Assembly: GCA_913061235.1 (NCBI GenBank)
Contig: CAJXTB010000004.1
Coordinates: forward strand, 1 to 64,000
DNA length: 64,000 bases
DNA from: an uncultured Pseudomonadota bacterium
Lineage (GTDB): Bacteria; Myxococcota_A; UBA796; GCA-2862545
Reading direction: 5' to 3'
The notes under the pieces were generated by a model. It made no database searches. It was not told the origin of the DNA and saw only the letters and a list, made by a program, of their open reading frames with translations. Made by a program: the position numbers and the translations under genes. This document shows, piece by piece, positions 34,385 to 43,190 of the stretch; position 1 is the stretch's first letter; each line of letters opens with the position of its first letter.

Positions 34385-36582
34385 GCTTTTCAGACGACGT
34401 CATTCGTGCTCAAGGTCTGACCCTAGACGAGTATGCACAGGCTGTTGAGGGGCTGGGCCGCGTCCCTACCTGGGCTGAGCTCGGTGTGATTGGTGCGATG
34501 TGGAGTGAGCATTGCTCGTACAAGTCGTCGCGCGTGCACTTGGCTCGACTGCACACCACTGGACCGCAGGTTGCGGTGGGTCCGGGGGAGAATGCGGGGG
34601 CTGTGCGAATCGGCCAGGGCCTGTGTGCCGTCTTTAAGATGGAGAGCCACAATCACCCGTCGTACATTGAGCCTTACCAGGGAGCAGCGACCGGCGTTGG
34701 AGGCATTCTTCGCGACGTGTTCACCATGGGGGCACGTCCCATCGCGGCAATGAATGCGCTGCGTTTCGGGCGATGGGAGCACCCGAAGACACGGCATCTG
34801 CTCAACGGTGTGGTCGCGGGAATCGGTGGGTACGGAAACTGCTTTGGCGTTCCGACCGTCGGCGGAAACTTGTCTTTCCACACGGCCTATGACGGCAATT
34901 GTCTGGTCAATGCGTTCGCCTTGGGTATTGCGGCGGAAGACCGCATCTTTCTGGGAACTGCGTCTGGCGTCGGCAATCCGGTTGTGTACGTTGGGGCCAA
35001 GACCGGACGCGATGGCATTCATGGGGCCACCATGGCATCCGACGTGTTCGACGATGCCACCGCCGACAACCGCCCCACGGTGCAAGTCGGAGACCCGTTC
35101 CGCGAGAAGCTTCTGCTGGAGGCGTGTCTGGAGCTGATGCAGGAGGACTGCATCGTAGGCATACAGGACATGGGTGCTGCCGGCCTGACCAGTGCGTCGG
35201 TGGAGATGGCGTCCCGTGGTGGAACGGGGCTTGTGCTGAACTTGGACTGCGTCCCAGCGCGGGAGAGCGGCATGACGCCGTACGACTTCCTGTTGTCTGA
35301 GAGCCAGGAGCGAATGCTGCTGGTTGCGAAGCCTGGCATGGAACCCAGAGTGGCCGAAGTCTTTGCGAAGTGGGACCTGGACGCGGTCGTCATTGGTCAC
35401 GTGACCGATGACTCGGTGTGGCGCTGTACCTGGCACGGAGACGAGGTCTGCGCGCTCCCCGTGGGACTGCTCGCTGACGACGCACCCAAGTACCACCGAC
35501 CGTGTGAGCGTCCTGAGAGCCTGGCTGCGATGCAGGTGGTGCCGGATGTCCGCTGTTCAGATCCGGGGGCAGATCTACTGGCGCTGCTGACCTCGCCGGA
35601 CGGCTGTCATCGCGGCTGGGTTTGGCGACAGTATGACCATGAAGTGGGGGCGGGCACGGTGGCCGGACCTGGCGGAGATGCCGCTGTTGTCGAGGTTCCG
35701 GGTACAGATATCCGGCTGGCTATGACGGTGGATTGCACGGCTCGACACGTGTTGTTGGAGCCGAAAGTTGGTGCTCTTGGTGTGATTGCTGAAGCTGCGC
35801 GGAACTTGGCGTGTGTGGGGGCGACACCGCTGGCTGCGACGGACTGCTTGAACTTCGGCTCGCCAGAGCGCACGGATGTTGCCTGGCAGCTCTCCGAGTC
35901 GGTAGATGGCCTGACGATTGGCTGCAAAGCGTTCGATCTGCCCATCATCAGCGGCAACGTGTCGCTGTACAATGCATCGGCGGGCAGTGCGATTCTGCCA
36001 ACACCAATGGTGGGTGCTGTCGGAAAGCTGGCCCCTGGAGTTGTTGTGCCTCGAAGCGCTTTCCCCCGGGCAGGCATGACCGTGGCTGTCTTGGGCCGTC
36101 CGCCGTCTCATGGTGTCGGCGCAAGTCTGTGGCTGACACACACGGTCGGTCGTGATGCCGGCACACCGCCCCCGGTGGATCTATCTGCCGAGAATGCGCT
36201 GCATGCGGCTGTACGCGCACTCATCGCGCAGGAGATGGTCAGCACTGTTCACGATGTGTTTGAGGGGGGCATTGCGGTGGCCCTGGCCGAGTGCTGTATG
36301 GCGGAGACGGTGGGCCTAGTGGGCACCACGCCGGGTAGCGAAGATGTGGCCGGGCGCCTGTTCGGCGAAGACCATGGGCGGGTGATCGTGGCGTGGGAAC
36401 ATAGTGATGATGCCGCCATTAGGCGCGTGTGCGGTGACGTACCTGTGCATGTCATTGGAACTACCGGTGGGGACCACCTTGCACTGGATGGGGTCGTGAA
36501 CGTAAGGGTGTCGGCGCTGCGTGTTGCTCACCGCAATGCGCTAAAGACCTTTGCCGAGGACGTTCATGCAGTTTCGGGATGA
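34381..36582 (+). CDS. purL: FGAM synthetase catalytic subunit PurL (short type)
   Basis: A 733-residue short-type PurL (Bacillus-like) that needs PurS and PurQ. It has the usual [10 protein letters not shown] near residue 40, [21 protein letters not shown] near 90, and two AIRS-like halves. It converts FGAR and ammonia to FGAM with ATP. The ATG at 34381 overlaps the purQ stop; a longer in-frame reading from 34264 overlaps purQ and is rejected. Its 3' end overlaps the next gene by 17 bp. Confidence 0.95.
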   Translation: MSFSDDVIRAQGLTLDEYAQAVEGLGRVPTWAELGVIGAMWSEHCSYKSSRVHLARLHTTGPQVAVGPGENAGAVRIGQGLCAVFKMESHNHPSYIEPYQGAATGVGGILRDVFTMGARPIAAMNALRFGRWEHPKTRHLLNGVVAGIGGYGNCFGVPTVGGNLSFHTAYDGNCLVNAFALGIAAEDRIFLGTASGVGNPVVYVGAKTGRDGIHGATMASDVFDDATADNRPTVQVGDPFREKLLLEACLELMQEDCIVGIQDMGAAGLTSASVEMASRGGTGLVLNLDCVPARESGMTPYDFLLSESQERMLLVAKPGMEPRVAEVFAKWDLDAVVIGHVTDDSVWRCTWHGDEVCALPVGLLADDAPKYHRPCERPESLAAMQVVPDVRCSDPGADLLALLTSPDGCHRGWVWRQYDHEVGAGTVAGPGGDAAVVEVPGTDIRLAMTVDCTARHVLLEPKVGALGVIAEAARNLACVGATPLAATDCLNFGSPERTDVAWQLSESVDGLTIGCKAFDLPIISGNVSLYNASAGSAILPTPMVGAVGKLAPGVVVPRSAFPRAGMTVAVLGRPPSHGVGASLWLTHTVGRDAGTPPPVDLSAENALHAAVRALIAQEMVSTVHDVFEGGIAVALAECCMAETVGLVGTTPGSEDVAGRLFGEDHGRVIVAWEHSDDAAIRRVCGDVPVHVIGTTGGDHLALDGVVNVRVSALRVAHRNALKTFAEDVHAVSG

Positions 36583-37999
36583 CAACGGCCTTCTTGCCAT
36601 CGTCGGCCATCGTAGCGCCGCTTGGCTGACCGCCTTGGGCCTACATGCAATGCACCACCGCGGAAGAGCGGGGTGCGGTCTGGCTGTGTCTGACGGAAGC
36701 GGCATTCGCGTCTTGCGCGGAACAGGTCCGACGGAGAACGTCTTTCAGGGCCCTGCCATGGATTCGCTGCGTGGAGCGGTGGCGCTGGGGCAGGTCTACG
36801 GTCACCCTTCACCGGCAGTACCCGATTCGGTATTCGTGGGCGGCGATTATCGCCCTGTAGTCGGGCGATACCGTGGAGGAGCGCTCGCTGTGGCCCTGTC
36901 TGGGCGGCTGACCAACGGTGCGCAGGTACGACGCGACCTGCTGGAGCGCGGGCGCATGTTTCATGGTGCGACGGACGCTGAGCTCATTGCACAGCTGATT
37001 GCGGAGAGCCGAAAGGGGACCTTCGTTAATCGAGTGGTTGATGCGTTATGGCAGGTTAAAGGTGCGTATTCACTGATAGTTGCCACCGAGGACCGGGTGG
37101 TTGCTGTTCGTGATCCACGCGGATTCCGGCCGTTGTTACTCGCGAAGGTTGATGGCGCTCATGCCGTCTGTAGCGACGATGCGCCCATTACTTTGCTGGG
37201 CGGACATGTTCTGCGAGAGCTCGCCCCTGGTGAACTGGCGGTTGTTGAGCCGCGTGGTCTGACCACCGTACGGCCGTTCCCGAAACGAGAGGTCTCTCCT
37301 TGCTCGCGGGAGCCGGTCACCCTGGCGGGGACGTCGTCATTGCCCTTCGGAATCGGTGCGCAAGAGCTCCGTGAGCAACTTGGTGAGCGTCTCGGTAAGG
37401 AGCGCGCCCCTCTGGACGCGGACATTGTGGTGGGACTCCCGGAATCGGGTGTGGCCGTAGCCCTTGGATTTGCCCGCGCCTGTGGGCTGCCATTCCGCTC
37501 GGCCTTGGTCGCACTGCCGCATCATGGGCACAATCCGGCTCGTCCACCACGTTCGATTCCGTCGCTTGATGCGCGCCTCAAGTGGTCCGTTGTGAGTCCC
37601 ATGGTCGCCAGCCGTCGCGTGGCCTTGGTAGTCAGCGAGATGGGAACCGGACGCACTGTACGAGACGCAGTCCAGCTGTTGAGGGATGCGGGTGCCAGCT
37701 CCGTCGATGTCCGCTGTACCAGCCCAGCGGCCACTCAGGCGTGCCGCTATGGCGTGTCTAGTCCAGTTGCGGAAGAGCTTACGCTACCTCGCTTTTCGAC
37801 CGAAGAAGCAGTAGCGGAGTGGTTGGGCGCTCGTACAATGGCGTTCTTGGAAGCGGACTCGCTGAAGGACGCGCTGAACGATGGCCGCGATGAACCCATC
37901 AACTGGTGTCGAGCCTGTATGACCGGCGAGTACCCGCTGCCTCCGGAAGCTCCAGACGACCAGCTCGGGTTGTTCGACAGCGGCGACGACCCCTCGTAG
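36566..37999 (+). CDS. PurF-like protein lacking both active sites
   Basis: The 477-residue protein aligns with amidophosphoribosyltransferase over its whole length, but key residues are lost. The N-terminal nucleophile Cys of ECGVFGI is Asn (DNGLLAI); the HVRYATAG Arg segment reads QVYGHPSP; the oxyanion HNGN reads LSGR. The PRPP loop VDDSIVRGTT reads [10 protein letters not shown], losing both Asp. In contrast, four Cys equivalent to the Fe-S ligands of Bacillus PurF are kept (SPCSRE, QACRYG, WCRAC). It is the last gene of the purine operon, overlapping purL, with GAGGA before the ATG at 36566. It may be a structural or regulatory pseudoenzyme; an active PurF should exist elsewhere. Confidence 0.85.
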   Translation: MQFRDDNGLLAIVGHRSAAWLTALGLHAMHHRGRAGCGLAVSDGSGIRVLRGTGPTENVFQGPAMDSLRGAVALGQVYGHPSPAVPDSVFVGGDYRPVVGRYRGGALAVALSGRLTNGAQVRRDLLERGRMFHGATDAELIAQLIAESRKGTFVNRVVDALWQVKGAYSLIVATEDRVVAVRDPRGFRPLLLAKVDGAHAVCSDDAPITLLGGHVLRELAPGELAVVEPRGLTTVRPFPKREVSPCSREPVTLAGTSSLPFGIGAQELREQLGERLGKERAPLDADIVVGLPESGVAVALGFARACGLPFRSALVALPHHGHNPARPPRSIPSLDARLKWSVVSPMVASRRVALVVSEMGTGRTVRDAVQLLRDAGASSVDVRCTSPAATQACRYGVSSPVAEELTLPRFSTEEAVAEWLGARTMAFLEADSLKDALNDGRDEPINWCRACMTGEYPLPPEAPDDQLGLFDSGDDPS

Positions 38000-38887
38000 C
38001 TACGGGGCCGGCGAACTGACGCGGCCCGGATGAATGCTGTCCCAACCACACAGAGCTGCGACCAAGCGCTCAACTCCCAGGGCGATACCGCTGGTTGGTG
38101 GCATCTGCCCTACCGCTTGGATGAGTCCTTCATCCACTGGGTGAGGGGCGAAGCCCATGCCAATGCGCTCGCGATTCGCGGTCTCAAAGCGCGAACGCTG
38201 CTCTGTAGCATCGACCAGTTCGTGAAAGGCGTTCGCCAGCTCGACCCCGTTTAGGTAGGCCTCAAATCGCTCCGCGCGTGGGTGACCGTCCGTTCGAATA
38301 GTGGCCAACGCGGCCTGTGACACGGGCCAGTCGCGCAAGAAGGTTGCCGGCGGCAGGTTGGGCTCGACATGGTCGAGGAAGCAGCGGAAAAATGCTTCGT
38401 CCCACGTGTCATCGTCATGGCCTCTGAGCGTAGTTACCGTTGCCGTTGCCAGATCAACCTTGGCGAGAGTCAAGAACGCTTCAGCAACAGTCCAATGGGT
38501 CCAAGTAGGCGGGGAGACATCGAGTGCCGCAGCACAAGCCTGTACGAGTGACTCGACGTCTTCTACCAGGGCGCACAAGGGAGCTCCCACGCGGTACCAC
38601 TCCAGCATCAGGAACTCTGTCCCGTGCCACGGCCCTGATTCTTCCGCGCGAAAGCAAGGCCCGATTTCATAGATCCGCGGTAGCCCCATCGCGAGAACTC
38701 GCTTGAGAGCGAACTCTGGAGACGTGCGAAGCCACGCGTCTCCAGCAGGGAGGCCGTGAAGGTGTTCCTCCATGGCCGGTGACGGGACGCGGGCAGGTGT
38801 GGGGACTTCAAGAAATCCCCGTTCGGCGAACCAGCTTCGGAGCGCAGCGAGCACCGTTGCCCGCCGGCGCAATCCGACAGCGCTCAT
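38000..38887 (-). CDS. epmA: EF-P--(R)-beta-lysine ligase EpmA
   Basis: A 295-residue class-II lysyl-tRNA-synthetase-like protein without an anticodon domain. Motif 2 appears as YEIGPCFRAEESGPWHGTEFLMLEW and motif 3 as GIALGVERLVAAL. EpmA attaches (R)-beta-lysine to a conserved Lys of EF-P. Its ATG overlaps the efp stop (ATGA), and epmB is divergent across 22 bp, so the whole EF-P modification set is in one place. The stop abuts the end of the purF-like gene. Confidence 0.93.
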   Translation of the reverse strand: MSAVGLRRRATVLAALRSWFAERGFLEVPTPARVPSPAMEEHLHGLPAGDAWLRTSPEFALKRVLAMGLPRIYEIGPCFRAEESGPWHGTEFLMLEWYRVGAPLCALVEDVESLVQACAAALDVSPPTWTHWTVAEAFLTLAKVDLATATVTTLRGHDDDTWDEAFFRCFLDHVEPNLPPATFLRDWPVSQAALATIRTDGHPRAERFEAYLNGVELANAFHELVDATEQRSRFETANRERIGMGFAPHPVDEGLIQAVGQMPPTSGIALGVERLVAALCGWDSIHPGRVSSPAP

Positions 38888-39444
38888 CGTACGCGGGAGA
38901 CGTACTGACGGGTACGGGTGTCGATCTTGAGGATTTCGCCCTGCTCAAGGAAGAGCGGAACTTGAACTTCAGCACCCGTGGTGAGGGTGGCCGACTTGGT
39001 GGCGCCCTGCGAGGTATTGCCCTTGATGCCAGGCTCGGTGTACTCGATGGCCAATTCAACGAAGTTCGGCACGTCAATGTTCACGGGCTGGTTGTTGTAG
39101 AACAACACCTGAACTTCCATCTCTTCCACTAGGAAATCGCTGGTGTTGCCGATGGTTTCGGCCGAGATTCCGATCTGGCTGAAGTCTTCCATGTTCATGA
39201 AGTGGAAGTCGGTACCGTCGTTGTACAGGTATTGCATGGTGTGCTCTTCCACATCTGCTTCTACCAAGGACTCACCGGACTTGTAGGTACGGTCGAGAAC
39301 GCTGCCTGTGATGAGGTTTTTGAGCTTGGTACGCGTGAACGCACAGCCTTTGCCCGGCTTCACGAAGAGAAAGTCTACGACGGTGTATGGCGCACCATTC
39401 TCCTCAATTTTTAAGCCTTTCTTGATGTCGGAGGTTTGATACAT
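38884..39444 (-). CDS. efp: Elongation factor P
   Basis: A 186-residue three-domain OB-fold translation factor that rescues ribosomes stalled at proline stretches. The modification loop reads VKPGKGCAF with Lys32 at the tip, the residue expected to carry beta-lysine. The C-terminal GAEVQVPLFLEQGE is typical. It is followed by epmA with a four-base overlap and is divergent from epmB. Confidence 0.97.
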   Translation of the reverse strand: MYQTSDIKKGLKIEENGAPYTVVDFLFVKPGKGCAFTRTKLKNLITGSVLDRTYKSGESLVEADVEEHTMQYLYNDGTDFHFMNMEDFSQIGISAETIGNTSDFLVEEMEVQVLFYNNQPVNIDVPNFVELAIEYTEPGIKGNTSQGATKSATLTTGAEVQVPLFLEQGEILKIDTRTRQYVSRVR

Positions 39445-39466
39445 GGTGCGTTCCTAGTGAGGGTGT

Positions 39467-40507
39467 ATGAAGGACGGAGGATATCGCGGCTTCGAGGATG
39501 CGTCACTTCGAGGCGTGGTTGGTCGGCCGGAGATGCAGGCTGCTCGCCCCGATCTGGCTGCTGTATGGGCTCGTGTGGATGCGTCCTTTACTGTACGAGT
39601 CACGCGTAGTTTCGCGGCTCGAATGGACCTTGCCAACCCTGATGACCCCCTCGCGCGGCAGGTTTTACCGGACTCACGTGAGCTGGAAGCGCATCCAGGA
39701 GACGTCGTTGATGCGGTGGGGGACATGGCCAAGAGCCCGGTCCCTTGGGTTGTGCAGAAGCACCCCGACCGGTTGATCTTGATGGTGACGAAGCAGTGCC
39801 ACCTGTACTGTCGCTACTGTTTTCGTCGTACCCATGCTCCGGGGGAACAGCTCTCGCCGACACCCGCTGAGCTGACGCGTGCCGTTGAGTTTGTGCTGAA
39901 CTCTGGGGTCGAAGAAGTCATCCTTAGTGGCGGGGACCCATTGACCTTGCGCGATGACGCCCTCTTCGCGCTGATCGACCGCCTACGCGAGCGTGTTCCG
40001 GTCGTGCGAATTCATACACGTGCCCCCATCACCTACCCGCAGCGTGTGACAGATGCGTTGGTGGCTGGCCTTCGTGCGCGTCGTCCGGTGTGGGTCGTTG
40101 TGCACAGCAACCATGCTGCGGAGTTGGCGCCTGACGTCGATCATGCCCTGGCCAAGCTTGTGGATGCAGGCATTCCAGTACTCAACCAAAGCGTGTTGCT
40201 CCGCGGAGTCAACGACTCTGTGTCTGCGTTGGCGGCGTTGTGCAAGGGCCTGGTTCGGCGTGGTGTGTTTCCGTACTACCTGCACCAGACCGATCCGGTT
40301 CCTGGAACATCCCATCTGCGGGTCTCTGTCTCCGAGGGCTTGGAGCTTATGGAGGGACTGCGCGCCGTCGTCAGCGGGGTTGCGTTGCCAACGTTCGTCG
40401 TTGACCCAAGCGATGGCTCTGGAAAACGTCCCACTACACCGGAGCACGGCGCGTTGACAGGTCGAGGAGATGCCAAAGCGCAATCCGATGACCGCGGGCC
40501 TGTATAG
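39467..40507 (+). CDS. epmB: L-lysine 2,3-aminomutase EpmB
   Basis: A 346-residue radical-SAM/PLP enzyme converting L-lysine to (R)-beta-lysine for EpmA. The CxxxCxxC cluster is Cys111, Cys115 and Cys118 (CHLYCRYCFRR), and LSGGDPLTL follows. A Lys in DGSGKRP near the C-terminus is the probable PLP-binding residue. The length matches EpmB rather than the longer catabolic aminomutases. GAGGG precedes the ATG; the start is 22 bp from the divergent efp. Confidence 0.92.
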   Translation: MKDGGYRGFEDASLRGVVGRPEMQAARPDLAAVWARVDASFTVRVTRSFAARMDLANPDDPLARQVLPDSRELEAHPGDVVDAVGDMAKSPVPWVVQKHPDRLILMVTKQCHLYCRYCFRRTHAPGEQLSPTPAELTRAVEFVLNSGVEEVILSGGDPLTLRDDALFALIDRLRERVPVVRIHTRAPITYPQRVTDALVAGLRARRPVWVVVHSNHAAELAPDVDHALAKLVDAGIPVLNQSVLLRGVNDSVSALAALCKGLVRRGVFPYYLHQTDPVPGTSHLRVSVSEGLELMEGLRAVVSGVALPTFVVDPSDGSGKRPTTPEHGALTGRGDAKAQSDDRGPV

Positions 40508-40534
40508 TAGAACCCTGTGTGCGTTGGAGCGTTG

Positions 40535-41323
40535 ATGAGTCGGTCTTGGATACTAGCCCTCGTGATTGTTGCCGCATGCGGCGGACGCTCAAAGACGCCA
40601 ACTGTTCAAGTCGCAGCGGAAGCTCCCGCTGATTTGACGCCGACGTTCGTGGACCTCGACCTGTCGTCCTATGAAGACGAGGACGACGGCATGTTTGACA
40701 TGGCGGCCATGTTCCGCGAAGAAGCGGACTGTGGCGACCTACTCGCGCTTGAGCCAGCTGCTCTTCTGGGACGAATGTCCGAGGAAGAGGTGATCTGTCT
40801 AGAAGATGCCTTGGCTGCCAGCGAACGTCAGACCTACAAGAAGAAGGTCTCTTTGCTACTCATGGCGGATGCGTGGGCGAAGGAGGACAACCATCGGTGG
40901 GCCACCGTTGCCGAACGTCACCTTGAACGTATTGACCGCAGCGACCCTGACATTTGCTACAAGTTTTCCCGCTACCTCGCTCGCGAAGGTCCGCAGAATG
41001 CTCTGCAAGCGATTCGGTGGGCAGACGTTGCACTCGAAAACCGTACGCGCTTTCCCCCCGGGGACACTACCGTGGCGCGGGTGTATGGACTGATGAAGCT
41101 AAAGGCGGTCGTCTCTGCGCAAAGCTGGCAGAAGGCGGAGGCGGACTACGCCAGCTCAGCCACAGCAGAGCTTGACGAGCGGCGGGAAGATGCTCGCAAT
41201 GAAGCCAAGACGATGGCCCGCGAGTGGCTTGAGTTTGCCCGTGATGCCGGCAAGGACGAAACGATTGCCTACCAGCTGTGTGTGACGGCTGCGGGTGGGG
41301 CCGACTACTGCGCTACGTCCTAG
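40535..41323 (+). CDS. Lipoprotein of unknown function
   Basis: A 262-residue lipoprotein with signal SRSWILALVIVAACGG; the lipobox Cys is near residue 15. The N-terminal part after the Cys is acidic (DLSSYEDEDDGMFD). The remainder is largely helical, with a TPR-like or Sel1-like pattern and scattered Cys. ATG 40535 has GGAG upstream; a GTG at 40517 would add six residues. It follows epmB by 27 bp and precedes the large structured RNA; no clear terminator separates it from that RNA. Function not recognised. Confidence 0.72.
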   Translation: MSRSWILALVIVAACGGRSKTPTVQVAAEAPADLTPTFVDLDLSSYEDEDDGMFDMAAMFREEADCGDLLALEPAALLGRMSEEEVICLEDALAASERQTYKKKVSLLLMADAWAKEDNHRWATVAERHLERIDRSDPDICYKFSRYLAREGPQNALQAIRWADVALENRTRFPPGDTTVARVYGLMKLKAVVSAQSWQKAEADYASSATAELDERREDARNEAKTMAREWLEFARDAGKDETIAYQLCVTAAGGADYCATS

Positions 41324-41897
41324 CCGCAGGGCGTGTGCAGTGCGTTACCCATGAGGGATCTGCGGATCTGTCTGGGAATATCACCGTCAAACCGTATTAA
41401 CCGAGACTGATAGATGCCGCTGAGGTGGCGCGTGTTTCTCAATTTCCGACTGATGGGAAATTCATTTCAATGCATGTCGCCCAAAGTGGCGGGTCCAACG
41501 TCAGTAAAAGTTGGCACGGTGTCTGCACTAGTGATTGCGGCACTCGGGAACACCGGGGACCGACCGAAGCGCAATCTTCGGACTGTTGTTTGACGTCACA
41601 AACCTCATAGGAAACGGCCGGAAAGGCAGCGCTTGCGCTGTCGTGGAAGGTACGGCCCTCCATCGAAAGACGCGACTCGCGCTGACCCTTCTTCGGAAGA
41701 CTTAAGCGACGACTAGCGGGATGGGTTGGTTGGGCGGGTTGCAGACCACTGCACCGCACACCGAGTCAAGGTGTTTCACCTTGGACCACTGCCAGGACAC
41801 ATGGCGGAACCGCGAATGGTTGGGAGAACTCCAGAGGGGAAATGGAAGCCCAGGAAGGATAGGGTGTCGATGTCTCGGAAACGGGCTTGGACACTAC

Positions 41898-41946
41898 GGA
41901 CTTGAACACGGAGCAACACCTAGAAGGTGAGCATCCTCTACAGTCC
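41898..41946 (+). other. RNA domain copy A (duplicated motif)
   Basis: GGACT (41898-41902) pairs with AGTCC (41942-41946). Inside is TTGAACACGGAGCAA (41902-41916), then a hairpin CACC/GGTG with a UAGAA pentaloop (41917-41929). Copy B at 42546-42596 repeats the same order with a different closing stem, so the unpaired core sequence is what is conserved. Confidence 0.7.
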
Positions 41947-42545
41947 ACTCTGAAGTTGTGTTGGGGAAACCCAGGATAGGTGAGGAGATGTGATGAGGAG
42001 CGATGAGAGTCTTTCACTTGTGAAAGGCTTCGTGGAAACGGCGGATAGAGACTTCGGTCTCTGTACGACTCGATAGCGGAATTGCGGGAACCGATTCGTC
42101 GGCCGCTGCAGTTTGGTTGTGTTGACTTGGTTTGCTGCTTGCAGCAGGCGGCCGTCTTTGTCTTCGACAGAGATGTGTTTCAGCGATGACCTGTGAATGT
42201 GCTTCGGTGCATACACTCGGTGACGTGGGGACTGTCCGGTTTCGGATGGTCGGAGCTTTATCGACACGCAGGGGTTGAGTTGCCAACTGTACTTGTACAG
42301 AGTGGCAGGGTGGTCAGGAAACTGGCTGTCCCATGTTGGTCTTCGGACAAGCATGGCCCAATCTGATGTAACGCCAAGTAGGGAATGGCCGCAGTGATGC
42401 GGTACGGCCTGTTCAAGGGGAATTCTTCGAGGGGTGGTAGCGGTGCTGGGAGAACGACGATCCCCCGAGATGCTTCGGCATGGCGGGATTCGGAAGTTGG
42501 AAAAGTATCGAACTTCATGGTCGGATGTGGGATGCAATAGGCTCA

Positions 42546-42596
42546 CGACTTTGAACACGGAGTAAGGCGGCATGGTGGTGAGAAACCACGAAGTCG
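42546..42596 (+). other. RNA domain copy B (duplicated motif)
   Basis: CGACTT (42546-42551) pairs with AAGTCG (42591-42596). The core TTGAACACGGAGTAA occupies 42551-42565. A hairpin GTGGT/ACCAC with a GAGAA pentaloop follows at 42575-42589. The core differs from copy A at one base (C to T) while the stems differ freely. Confidence 0.7.
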
Positions 42597-43064
42597 AAAC
42601 GTGATTGGATGGGTTCGCACCCTGACAACCGAAAGAGTGCTTCGGCGCTCTGGGAGTAGACGTGGACAAGGAATACGGCGGAGAAGACACCCTGTGAATC
42701 TCAAGAGAGGAGGATTGCTACTGTGCTTGCACAGTGTGGAGCGGTCCGGTTGAAAGAAGAATGTGCTGAAGATGAGGAAAAAGACAAGAAGGCGGCAAGA
42801 AAGCGTTTCGACGCTGGCTGCGCATGTGAGTGGTTCCCTGAAGACCCCGCTCGGTAACGAGAGAAGGTCATGAGGGACAGCGAGGTGGCCATCACCGAGC
42901 GAGCAAGCATTGCGTGTGGGGACGAACCGAACACTCGGACTCCTGCGACCTTGAAGTTTCATCCAACGTCATGAGTGCTGGTGCGTTTTACTCCGGTAGA
43001 ATGTACATCGAGCTTCAACTTAAGACTCTGAAGGGACACACCCTAGGCTTTCGAGTGCCAACCT

Positions 43065-43106
43065 GAAGGCCCTCATGCAGCAATGCATGGGGGCCTTCTG
43101 TCGTTT
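43065..43106 (+). terminator. Strong intrinsic terminator ending the large RNA
   Basis: Arms 43065-43079 and 43084-43098 form a 15-bp stem with one G-U pair and a GCAA (GNRA) loop, followed by a T-rich tract (TGTCGTTT). The G-U pair and GNRA loop fit transcription from the + strand. It ends the structured RNA 85 bp before the TPR gene. Confidence 0.9.
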
Positions 43107-43190
43107 AAGCGTCAATAATCGGCTGTGCAGGAGCACCTTGCGGGGGACGTGGTTGCGCAATCGCGGTAGAGTGCCGCATGGAGCGAACCC

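Larger units (their letters stand above)
41400..43106 (+). ncRNA. Very large structured non-coding RNA, class unknown
   Basis: Roughly 1.7 kb without a credible protein gene but with about 45 short, mostly perfect helices. Loops in the + orientation are ones favoured by RNA. UUCG/UNCG loops are at 41692, 42053, 42203, 42342, 42474, 42641, 42807 and 42992. CUUG loops are at 41632, 42017, 42138, 42292 and 42726. GNRA loops are at 41878, 41966, 42318, 42394 and 42854. Many stems use G-U pairs that work only on this strand. A domain containing TTGAACACGGAGYAA occurs twice (41898-41946, 42546-42596). The 3' end is set by the terminator at 43065-43106. The 5' end is uncertain; the first clear helix starts at 41441 and no convincing promoter was found, so read-through from the upstream lipoprotein gene is possible. 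Group II domain V, rRNA, RNase P and tmRNA signatures were looked for and not seen. Confidence 0.8.

Noticed and set aside
41938-42690. A 250-codon minus-strand ORF and several shorter ORFs inside the structured-RNA region
   Set aside because: They are antisense to a dense set of stable hairpins, have no ribosome site, biased amino-acid composition (Ser, Thr, Pro, His, Arg), no recognisable domain, and occur in conflicting frames. Sparse stops are expected by chance in antisense RNA sequence.
41400-43106. Group II or group I intron, rRNA, RNase P RNA or tmRNA
   Set aside because: No domain V hairpin with AGC triad near the 3' end, no GUGYG start, no reverse transcriptase ORF, no 16S anti-SD or sarcin-ricin segment, no RNase P core or tmRNA alanine-acceptor ends were found by eye. 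A model search is still needed.
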